Assembly: GCA_900752275.1 (NCBI GenBank) | Contig: CAADUS010000151.1 | Coordinates: 1 to 5,963 of the forward strand | Direction of reading: 5' to 3' | Origin: an uncultured Collinsella sp. | GTDB lineage: Bacteria; Actinomycetota; Coriobacteriia; Coriobacteriales; Coriobacteriaceae | Length of the DNA: 5,963 nucleotides | In this document: one piece after another, positions 1-4,916 of the stretch | How the letters are laid out: every line of letters starts with the position of its first letter | Numbering within the stretch: the first letter of the stretch is position 1 | Made by a program: the position numbers and the translations under genes | The notes under the pieces: generated by a model | What the model saw: the letters and a program-made list of their open reading frames with translations, nothing else | Told to the model about the DNA's origin: nothing | Databases searched by the model: none

Positions 1-842
1 GGGACAGCGTCCTCGCCAAAGTGATCGGCAACACGGTTGTCGATGGGGAGCAGGATCTTGACGCCCTTCTCCTCGGCCTTCTTGAGCATCTCGCCAGCGC
101 GCTCGACCCAGTCCTCTTCCTTGAGGGACTGACCAACGGACAGGCCCTGAGCCAGGAAGAAGGTGTAGGCCATGCCGCCACCGATGATCAGGGTGTCAGC
201 GGAGTCGATGAGGTGATCGAGAACGCCGATCTTGGAGGAAACCTTGGAACCGCCGACGATGGCGACGAAGGGGCGCTCGGGCTCGGCGAAGATGCCGGTC
301 AGCGTGTCGACCTCCTTCTCGAGCAGGAAGCCAGCGACGGCGGGCAGGTAAGCGGCGGGGCCCACGACGGAACCCTGGGCACGGTGAGCGGTGCCGAAGG
401 CATCGAGAACGAAGACGTCACCATAGGAAGCGAGCTTCTTGGCGATCTCGGGATCGTTCTTCTTCTCACGCTTATCGAAGCGGACGTTCTCGAGAACGAG
501 AACCTTGCCCGGCTCGACGGCAGCAACAGCCTCGGCGGCCTTCTCGCCGTAGGTGTCGGCGACAAAGGCAACGTCGAGGCCAGAGAGCTCGGCGAGCTTC
601 TTGGCGACAGGCTCGAGGGAAAGCTCGGGCTGGAAGCCGGTGCCCTCGGGACGGCCAAGGTGGCTCATGAGGATGACGCGAGCGTTGTGCTCAACGAGGT
701 AGTTGATGGTGGGCAGGGCAGCCTTGATACGGGTGGTGTCGCCAACGACGCCATCCTTGATAGGCACGTTAAAGTCAACGCGGACGAGAACGCGCTTGCC
801 GTCGACATCGATGTCGCGGACGGTCTTCTTGGTAAAGGCCAT
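1..842 (-). CDS. pgk: Phosphoglycerate kinase, C-terminus cut by window edge
   Basis: Cytosolic glycolytic enzyme that transfers the acyl phosphate of 1,3-bisphosphoglycerate to ADP, giving 3-phosphoglycerate and ATP. The first 280 codons of a family normally near 395-400 residues are present; the frame is still open at the left edge, so the gene is partial rather than broken. The N-terminal substrate domain shows VRVDFNVP (residues 20-27, Asp23 and Asn25), DTTRI with Arg38, SHLGRP (60-65), ENVRF with Arg121, and DAFGTAHRAQ with Arg154. The start of the nucleotide domain shows VGGSKVSSKIGVL (196-208) and IIGGGMAYTF (219-228). The ATG at 842 gives the normal N-terminus and has GAAAGGT (853-859) as SD, 10 nt away. 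It lies downstream of gap but is separated from it by a strong terminator, so part of its transcription may be independent. Codon use is highly biased, as expected for an abundant protein. The identification is secure. Confidence 0.97.
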   Translation of the reverse strand, partial: MAFTKKTVRDIDVDGKRVLVRVDFNVPIKDGVVGDTTRIKAALPTINYLVEHNARVILMSHLGRPEGTGFQPELSLEPVAKKLAELSGLDVAFVADTYGEKAAEAVAAVEPGKVLVLENVRFDKREKKNDPEIAKKLASYGDVFVLDAFGTAHRAQGSVVGPAAYLPAVAGFLLEKEVDTLTGIFAEPERPFVAIVGGSKVSSKIGVLDHLIDSADTLIIGGGMAYTFFLAQGLSVGQSLKEEDWVERAGEMLKKAEEKGVKILLPIDNRVADHFGEDAV

Positions 843-852
843 GTTTGCTTCT

Positions 853-859
853 ACCTTTC
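853..859 (-). promoter_or_regulatory. pgk ribosome binding site
   Basis: GAAAGGT on the minus strand lies 10 nt before the pgk ATG at 842. It is a moderate SD and supports this start. A 7-bp hairpin (866-888) ends 6 nt upstream of it. Confidence 0.6.
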
Positions 860-865
860 GTACGT

Positions 866-888
866 GTCTGCCTTCCATTACGGCAGAC
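866..888 (-). other. Leader hairpin upstream of pgk
   Basis: GTCTGCC (866-872) and GGCAGAC (882-888) form a perfect 7-bp inverted repeat with a 9-nt loop. In minus-strand RNA the stem ends 6 nt before the pgk SD. No U-tract follows, so it is not a terminator. A 5' leader structure that stabilises mRNA or marks a processing site between gap and pgk is the likely reading; binding by a protein at the DNA level is an alternative. The function is inferred. Confidence 0.45.
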
Positions 889-898
889 GATTTCTTAT

Positions 899-945
899 AA
901 AAAGGACGCGACCCTAGGGTGTAAGCCCTATAAGGCCGCGCCCTT
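899..945 (-). terminator. Intrinsic terminator after gap
   Basis: In minus-strand RNA a 12-bp stem forms between 934-945 and 902-913. It is GC-rich and includes two G-U pairs (906/941 and 911/936). A nested 5-bp stem (915-919 with 926-930) caps it, and five U follow (899-903, the last two shared with the A-U pairs at the stem base). On the plus strand the two wobbles become A-C mismatches and no T-run follows, so the structure is oriented for transcripts coming out of gap. It lies 37 bp after the gap stop and 57 bp before the pgk start, so it should separate or attenuate gap-pgk cotranscription. Confidence 0.85.
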
Positions 946-982
946 CTTTAGACGCTCAACGAGCTATTCGCTAAAAGCTAAA

Positions 983-2008
983 TTAAGCAACGAACTTCTC
1001 GAAGTACTTGATGGTGCGGACCATCTGAGAGGTGTAGGAGTTCTCGTTGTCGTACCAAGAGGTGACCTGAACGAGGGTCTGGCCGTTGCCGAGGTCAGAG
1101 CACATGGTCTGCGTGGCGTCGAAGATGGAGCCGTGGGTCTCGCCGACGATGTCGCGGGAGACGATCTGGTCCTCGTTGTAGGCGAAGGTATCGGGGATGG
1201 TCTCGGCGTAGGCCTTCATGGCAGCGTTGACCTCGTCGACGGTGACCTTCTTGTCAACGACGGCGTAGAGGTTGGTCAGGGAGCCGGTCGGCGTCGGGAC
1301 GCGCTGGGCGGCACCGATGAGCTTGCCGTTGAGCTCGGGGAGAACCAGGCCGATGGCCTTGGCAGCGCCCGTGGTGTTCGGGACGATGTTCTCGGAGCAG
1401 GCGCGGGAGCGACGGAAGTTGCCCTTGCGCTGCGGGCCGTCGAGCGGCATCTGGTCGCCGGTGAAGGCGTGGATGGTGGTCATGATGCCGGACACGATGG
1501 GAGCGAAGTCGTTCAGACCCTTGGCCATCGGGGCGAGGCAGTTGGTGGTGCAGGAAGCAGCGGAGATGATGTTGTCCTCAGCGGTCAGCGTCTCATGGTT
1601 GACGTTGTACACGATGGTGGGCAGATCGCTGCCGGCCGGAGCGGAGATGACGACCTTCTTGGCGCCAGCGTTGATGTGGGCCTGAGCCTTAGCCTTGCTG
1701 GTGTAGAAGCCGGTGCACTCGAGAACGACGTCGACGTCGAGGTCGCCCCAAGGCAGGTTGTTGGCGTCGGCCTCCTTGTAGATCTTGATCTCCTTGCCGT
1801 CAACGGTGATGGAATCCTCGCCAGCGACGACCTCGTGATCGCGAGCATAGTTGCCCTGCGTGGAGTCGTACTTCAGCAGGTAAGCGAGCATATCGGGAGA
1901 GGTGAGGTCGTTGATAGCGACGATCTCGGAGCCCTCATGACCGAACATCTGGCGGAAGGCCAGACGACCGATGCGACCGAAGCCGTTAATAGCAACCTTT
2001 ACTGCCAT
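983..2008 (-). CDS. gap: Glyceraldehyde-3-phosphate dehydrogenase, type I
   Basis: Cytosolic glycolytic dehydrogenase that oxidises and phosphorylates glyceraldehyde-3-phosphate to 1,3-bisphosphoglycerate with NAD. The 341 residues match the family's usual 330-340. The Rossmann NAD fold begins with VAINGFGRIGR (residues 5-15). NDL with Asp34 after the second strand points to NAD rather than NADP. The catalytic signature ASCTTNCLAP (151-160) holds nucleophile Cys153, and His180 is the general base. The C-terminal part has the conserved WYDNE (318-322) and ends EKFVA. The frame is open 34 codons further upstream, but that extension reads through the leader hairpin and has no family resemblance. 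The ATG at 2008 gives the canonical MAVKVAINGFGRIG and has SD AAAGGAGA (2013-2020). It sits between whiA and pgk, as in many Actinomycetota, with its own candidate promoter and a strong terminator. Codon use is strongly biased. The identification is secure. Confidence 0.98.
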   Translation of the reverse strand: MAVKVAINGFGRIGRLAFRQMFGHEGSEIVAINDLTSPDMLAYLLKYDSTQGNYARDHEVVAGEDSITVDGKEIKIYKEADANNLPWGDLDVDVVLECTGFYTSKAKAQAHINAGAKKVVISAPAGSDLPTIVYNVNHETLTAEDNIISAASCTTNCLAPMAKGLNDFAPIVSGIMTTIHAFTGDQMPLDGPQRKGNFRRSRACSENIVPNTTGAAKAIGLVLPELNGKLIGAAQRVPTPTGSLTNLYAVVDKKVTVDEVNAAMKAYAETIPDTFAYNEDQIVSRDIVGETHGSIFDATQTMCSDLGNGQTLVQVTSWYDNENSYTSQMVRTIKYFEKFVA

Positions 2009-2012
2009 TGTG

Positions 2013-2020
2013 TCTCCTTT
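2013..2020 (-). promoter_or_regulatory. gap ribosome binding site
   Basis: AAAGGAGA on the minus strand, 4 nt before the ATG at 2008, is a near-consensus SD. It decides the start in favour of the MAVKVAING form over the upstream in-frame ATG at 2110. Confidence 0.85.
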
Positions 2021-2025
2021 CGTAA

Positions 2026-2060
2026 GGCCCCCGCAAGCTACAGCGCCTGCCGTTGAGGCC
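2026..2060 (-). other. Structured 5' leader of gap mRNA
   Basis: Two stacked stems form in minus-strand RNA. The outer 6-bp stem pairs 2055-2060 with 2026-2031; the inner 6-bp stem pairs 2045-2050 with 2033-2038 around a 6-nt loop (2039-2044). Each stem contains one G-U pair (2030/2056 and 2036/2047) that would be a C-A or A-C mismatch in plus-strand RNA, which supports a role in the gap transcript. The structure ends 5 nt upstream of the SD and leaves it free. A stabilising 5' structure is likely. I see no match to a known riboswitch class. Confidence 0.5.
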
Positions 2061-2080
2061 CACAAACTAACCACTCGCCT

Positions 2081-2110
2081 AATATACCTTTTTTTTGGCT
2101 TGAATTTCAC
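2081..2110 (-). promoter_or_regulatory. Candidate gap promoter with A8 spacer tract
   Basis: Reading the minus strand, GTGAAA (2105-2110) is a 4-of-6 match to the -35 box and TATATT (2081-2086) a 5-of-6 match to the -10 box, with an 18-bp spacer that contains eight consecutive A (2089-2096). This would start transcription near 2074 and leave a leader of about 65 nt holding the hairpin at 2026-2060. The AT-richness of the gap around it supports a promoter here. The exact boxes are inference. Confidence 0.5.
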
Positions 2111-2126
2111 GAGAATGCTCGAAATT
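2103..2126. promoter_or_regulatory. Interrupted inverted repeat overlapping the gap -35 region
   Basis: AATTT (2103-2107) and AAATT (2122-2126) are inverted, as are CGAG (2110-2113) and CTCG (2118-2121); a two-base bulge (2108-2109) separates the two parts on one side. It overlaps the candidate -35 box, a usual position for a repressor operator. No regulator family is assigned. Confidence 0.25.
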
Positions 2127-2142
2127 GAAAATCAAATTTGCG

Positions 2143-2156
2143 TTAAAACGCTTTAA
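2143..2156. promoter_or_regulatory. cre/LacI-type operator-like site upstream of gap
   Basis: TTAAAACGCTTTAA is a near-palindrome around a central CG, the form bound by LacI/CcpA-family regulators. It resembles the ideal cre core TGAAAACGCTTTCA, differing only at the symmetric G-to-T and C-to-A positions. It is centred about 75 bp upstream of the predicted start site, which would suit activation or modulation of gap by carbon supply. An overlapping repeat, GCGTT-AA-AACGC (2140-2151), is an alternative reading of the same bases. The resemblance is seen; the regulator is inferred. Confidence 0.3.
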
Positions 2157-2201
2157 TGCATAAAACAGCAGTTCAACCACCATAAAAGCTATTGCGTTAA
2201 A

Positions 2202-3131
2202 CTACTTGCTCGCTTCAATGAGCTTTTCAAGACGCAAAACACGGTGATACAAAGCCGACTTCGACAAAGGAGGGTCGGCCATTTCCCCCAAATCTCGCAG
2301 CGAGAGATCGGGGTAACGCTCGCGTAAGTCACAAAAAACTGCCAGAGCGTCCGGCAGCGTTTCGCGCAAACCGCGCCGATCAAGCTCATCGATGAGCGCA
2401 AGCTGATGTTGGGCCGCACCGGCACTTCTGGTCTGGTTGGCAAGCTCTGCGTTCACGCGACGATTCACGTCGTTCTTCACCAGCTTAACCGCACGGGCCT
2501 CCTCAATCTCGGCAACGCTGCGCTTGGCGCCAACCAGCTGCAGCAGACGTTTAATCTCCTCGGCACTCTTGATGTACACGGCATACGAGCCGCGACGCGC
2601 ATTGACGCGGGCGCGAACTCCAATCTGCTCCAGAAGGTCGCAAAGCCCCTTTGCATACTCCTCGCCCTGGACGGCGATCTCCAAATGAAAATCGCCACGC
2701 GGGTCGGCAACAAAGCCTCCGGCAATCAGCGCACCGCGAATATAGGCGAGTCTGCAGCAAGGACGGGCGACGATGTGGCGCGGCACACCCGCGACGAGCC
2801 CTCCCCTACGGTCGAGAATGCCCAGCAGTACCAGAGCCTTATCCAAATCGGGCTGATCGGGCAAGGTGATGAGATAGTTTCGCACCTTGTGCAGGACCGA
2901 CTTACGAACCGTGAATTCGGTCTTGAGCTTAAGGATATGATGCGTCAGCGCAATCATCGTGCGCGCCACAGCACCCGTCTCGGTCGCGACCGTCAAGCGG
3001 TACCGTCCCGAGCCCGCCAGCGAAAGCGTGCCGCTCACACGCGTTAGCGCAGCAAGCGTCGACAAATCGCAGTATTCGCATTCTGGTTCGCAGCGCGCAA
3101 GCTCGTCACGCACCTCAGCGGTAAACGACAT
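2202..3131 (-). CDS. whiA: WhiA-family DNA-binding regulator
   Basis: Homologue of WhiA (YvcL in Bacillus), a conserved Gram-positive DNA-binding protein needed for sporulation septation in Streptomyces and linked to division and chromosome segregation in Bacillus. The 309 residues are near the family's usual length. The N-terminal region opens MSFTAEVRDELAR. A degenerate LAGLIDADG homing-endonuclease-like core lies around residues 126-150 (CRLAYIRGALIAGGFVADPR), without an evident nuclease acidic pair. The NRRVNAELAN segment (223-232) is typical of the family. The C-terminal helix-turn-helix spans about 275-305 (LSLRDLGEMADPPLSKSALYHR). The ATG at 3131 lies only 6 nt after the rapZ stop, with an AGG 5 nt upstream as a weak SD, so it is probably translated with rapZ from one mRNA. 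I see no convincing terminator after it, so readthrough into gap is possible. Confidence 0.95.
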   Translation of the reverse strand: MSFTAEVRDELARCEPECEYCDLSTLAALTRVSGTLSLAGSGRYRLTVATETGAVARTMIALTHHILKLKTEFTVRKSVLHKVRNYLITLPDQPDLDKALVLLGILDRRGGLVAGVPRHIVARPCCRLAYIRGALIAGGFVADPRGDFHLEIAVQGEEYAKGLCDLLEQIGVRARVNARRGSYAVYIKSAEEIKRLLQLVGAKRSVAEIEEARAVKLVKNDVNRRVNAELANQTRSAGAAQHQLALIDELDRRGLRETLPDALAVFCDLRERYPDLSLRDLGEMADPPLSKSALYHRVLRLEKLIEASK

Positions 3132-3137
3132 GTAAAC

Positions 3138-4040
3138 CTATGCCTTTGTGTTGGCACGCGACAGGTCACGGTGGGAGATGCTCACATGATACTGAGCACC
3201 CTCCAGGTAGCGGGCCGTGGCCTCGGCAATGGCGACGCTACGGTGCTGTCCGCCTGTGCAGCCGATGGCAATGGAAAGCTGCGGCTTGCCCTCTGCGATA
3301 TAACCCGGCATGACCGTATCGAGCAGCTGGGTCCAGGCCTTCCAAAACTCCTGGGTCTTGGGGTGGTCCAAGACAAAATCGGAGACCTTCTTATCGAGAC
3401 CGGTCATGGTGCGCATCTCGGGATCGTAAAAAGGATTGGGCAGGAAGCGAACATCGATCATGATGTCCGCCTCGACGGGCATGCCGTGCTTAAAACCAAA
3501 CGAGAACACGTGGACATCCATAAGCTGCTGGTCGGACAGCTCGGAAAAAGCCATGCGCAGCTTGTTGCGTAAAGCAGAAGTGCGCAAGCGGCTCGTGTCG
3601 ATAATCATATCGGCTCGATCGCGAACGCCCTGCAGCTGAAGGCGCTCGCGCTGAATGGCATCGGCCGTAGTCTCCCCCGGCTTGGCAATGGGATGGCGGC
3701 GGCGATTTTCGCTGTAGCGACGAATCAGCACCTCGTCAGAAGCCTCCAGGAACACGATGTCGCAGCTCATCTCGCGCTCTTCGAGCGCGGCGACCGCATC
3801 GAGCAACTCGTCAAACAGTCCCTGGCTACGCAAGTCGCAGGTGACGGCGAGATGCCTGCCCACGCCCGTATTGATGCCGACAAGCTCGGCAAGCTGGGCG
3901 ATGAGACGCGGAGGCAGGTTATCGATGCAAAAATAGCCCATGTCCTCGAACACGTGCATGGCCTGCGTGCGGCCCGATCCGGACATTCCGGTGATGATGA
4001 CGATATCGGGGATGCGCTCCGAGCGCTCTGCCGCATCCAT
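3138..4040 (-). CDS. rapZ: RNase adapter / nucleotide-binding protein RapZ
   Basis: RapZ (YvcJ) family. In E. coli it delivers the small RNA GlmZ to RNase E and so tunes GlmS and amino-sugar synthesis; in Gram-positives its target is less clear. With the ATG at 4040 the protein has 300 residues, slightly above the usual 285-290. The N-terminal P-loop domain (about 1-155) has Walker A GMSGSGRT (18-25), in which the usual Lys is Arg24, followed by DMGYFCIDNLPP (33-44) and a Walker B-like IVFLEA (95-100). The C-terminal domain (about 160-290) has VRFLPNPFYDPEMR (197-210) and GCTGGQHRSV (260-269), both family hallmarks. The start at 4040 has SD AAGGGAG 5 nt away. An in-frame ATG at 4058 also has a good SD (GGGAGG, 4065-4070) and would give 306 residues. 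The ATG at 4094 lies inside a terminator and is unlikely. It pairs tightly with whiA; yvcK is missing between them. Confidence 0.95.
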   Translation of the reverse strand: MDAAERSERIPDIVIITGMSGSGRTQAMHVFEDMGYFCIDNLPPRLIAQLAELVGINTGVGRHLAVTCDLRSQGLFDELLDAVAALEEREMSCDIVFLEASDEVLIRRYSENRRRHPIAKPGETTADAIQRERLQLQGVRDRADMIIDTSRLRTSALRNKLRMAFSELSDQQLMDVHVFSFGFKHGMPVEADIMIDVRFLPNPFYDPEMRTMTGLDKKVSDFVLDHPKTQEFWKAWTQLLDTVMPGYIAEGKPQLSIAIGCTGGQHRSVAIAEATARYLEGAQYHVSISHRDLSRANTKA

Positions 4041-4071
4041 GGCATCTCCCTTTTGCATGTGCTGCCTCCCG

Positions 4072-4108
4072 AAAACAAGCGCGGGACCCAGCAACCCGGA
4101 TCCCGCGC
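4072..4108 (-). terminator. Intrinsic terminator after nanE
   Basis: An 11-bp GC-rich stem pairs 4098-4108 with 4079-4089 around an 8-nt loop, and UUGUUUU follows (4072-4078). One pair (4087/4100) is G-U in minus-strand RNA but C-A on the plus strand, and only the minus orientation has the U-tract. It ends the nanK-nanE transcript 51 bp after the nanE stop. It also lies just 14 nt before the upstream rapZ start candidate (4058), so it could act as a leader attenuator for rapZ if a promoter lies upstream of it. Confidence 0.8.
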
Positions 4109-4126
4109 GGTCAATTGCCTCTATTG

Positions 4127-4132
4127 AGTATA
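4127..4132 (-). promoter_or_regulatory. Possible -10 box for a rapZ promoter
   Basis: TATACT on the minus strand matches the -10 consensus at 5 of 6 positions, between the nanE stop and the terminator. No credible -35 box lies 16-18 nt upstream, so this is a weak candidate. If real, the rapZ-whiA transcript would begin near 4120 and pass through the terminator hairpin before reaching rapZ. Confidence 0.2.
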
Positions 4133-4159
4133 CCGCCCCGAGCGGATACGAGGCCTGTC

Positions 4160-4846
4160 TTACACCTCAAGCGCAGCCTTGAACCAACTCGTAATACTCG
4201 TGGGGTGCGTGATGGCGGTGCCGACGACAACGGCCCAGGCGCCAGCATCGATCGCGGCGCGAGCCTCCTCGGGCGTATGCACGCGGCCCTCGCAAATGAT
4301 GGGAAGGCCGGGGAATTCCTCGGTCGCCTGGCGCAGGAGCGGCAGGTCGGGGCCATCGGCCATGGTGCAGTCGATGGCGGCGACGCCGTGAGAAAGCGTG
4401 GTGGATACCAGGTCAAAGCCCATATCAACAGCACGGCGAATGTCCTCGATGGTGGCACAATCCGCCATCAGGAGCACACCCTCCTCGTGCAGCGGGCGGA
4501 AGGTATCCTCGACCGTCCTGCCATCGGGGCGCGGACGATCGGTGGCGTCGATCGCCACGATATCGGCACCGGCAGCAACGCAGGCGCGAGCGTGACGCAG
4601 CGTCGGCGTGATGTAAACGCCCTCGTGTCCATCCTTCCACAGGCCGATAACAGGAACCTCACAGCGACCCTTAATGGCGGCAATGTCGGCAAGGCCCTGG
4701 CAACGAATGGCGGCGGCGCCGCCGAGCTCGCAAGCGCGAGACATTTGAGCCATGGTCTCGGGCGTACGAAGCGGCTCGCCCATATACGCCTGAACACTCA
4801 CGACGAGCTTACCCTTCAGGGACTGGATCAAAGGATCAACGGTCAT
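4160..4846 (-). CDS. nanE: N-acetylmannosamine-6-phosphate 2-epimerase
   Basis: Cytosolic TIM-barrel enzyme that converts ManNAc-6-phosphate to GlcNAc-6-phosphate in sialic-acid and ManNAc catabolism. The 228 residues match the family. Visible family motifs are LVVSVQA (14-20) with PLRTPE (25-30), GGAAAIRCQG (42-51), VPVIGLWKD (64-72) with the expected catalytic Lys71, VYITPT (77-82), DIVAIDATDRPRP (95-107), LLMADC (125-130), STTLSHG (148-154), CEGRVHTPEE (185-194) with the second expected catalytic residue Glu186, and VGTAITHP (208-215). The ATG at 4846 has SD GAGAAAGG (4857-4864), 10 nt away. It follows the ROK kinase by 70 bp and ends 51 bp before a strong terminator, so the two form a short catabolic operon. 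The expected partners nanA, nagA and nagB and a transporter are not in the window and may lie to the right. Confidence 0.93.
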   Translation of the reverse strand: MTVDPLIQSLKGKLVVSVQAYMGEPLRTPETMAQMSRACELGGAAAIRCQGLADIAAIKGRCEVPVIGLWKDGHEGVYITPTLRHARACVAAGADIVAIDATDRPRPDGRTVEDTFRPLHEEGVLLMADCATIEDIRRAVDMGFDLVSTTLSHGVAAIDCTMADGPDLPLLRQATEEFPGLPIICEGRVHTPEEARAAIDAGAWAVVVGTAITHPTSITSWFKAALEV

Positions 4847-4856
4847 AAGGCTGCAA

Positions 4857-4864
4857 CCTTTCTC
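4857..4864 (-). promoter_or_regulatory. nanE ribosome binding site
   Basis: GAGAAAGG on the minus strand, 10 nt before the nanE ATG at 4846, is a moderate SD. It begins 5 nt after the foot of the hairpin at 4870-4900. Confidence 0.6.
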
Positions 4865-4869
4865 AGAAC

Positions 4870-4900
4870 AGCCTCCCGAGGCGTGTTGTCTCGGGAGGCT
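4870..4900 (-). other. Perfect 11-bp hairpin between nanK and nanE
   Basis: AGCCTCCCGAG (4870-4880) and CTCGGGAGGCT (4890-4900) are exact inverted repeats with a 9-nt loop. The minus-strand bases that follow (GTTCTGAGAAAGG) are not a U-tract, and the plus-strand side has none either, so this is unlikely to be an efficient intrinsic terminator. It starts 16 bp after the kinase stop and ends 5 nt before the nanE SD. Likely roles are blocking 3' exonucleases after the kinase gene or acting as a 5' stabiliser for nanE after processing, giving unequal expression. Partial termination is the alternative. Confidence 0.6.
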
Positions 4901-4916
4901 CCTACAGCAGATACGT

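Noticed and set aside
21..917. A 298-codon open frame on the plus strand across pgk
   Set aside because: It is antisense to a clear pgk with full family motifs, has the same bias-driven composition, and runs into the gap terminator.
894..924. A pgk promoter with TATAAG (894-899) as -10 box
   Set aside because: The only -35-like element (TTACAC, 919-924) is poor, the spacer is 19 bp, and both lie within the gap terminator. TATAAG largely overlaps the U-tract.
845..2056. A 403-codon open frame on the plus strand across gap
   Set aside because: It is a shadow of gap. The heavy codon bias of gap leaves few antisense stops, the product is low-complexity in Gly, Val, Asp and Leu, and it resembles no family.
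2009..2110. A 34-residue N-terminal extension of gap
   Set aside because: It reads through the leader hairpin and promoter region, is basic and unlike any GAPDH N-terminus, and lacks the strong SD found before the ATG at 2008.
2140..2201. A terminator after whiA at GCGTT-AA-AACGC, or a meaningful repeat of GCGTTAAA at 2194-2201
   Set aside because: The stem is only 4-5 bp with a tiny loop and a broken U-run. The second GCGTTAAA is a short AT-rich match that could easily be chance.
2500..2760. Homing-endonuclease (LAGLIDADG) mobile element
   Set aside because: The LAGLIDADG-like core is the normal domain of WhiA, followed by its C-terminal helix-turn-helix. No intron or intein boundaries are present.
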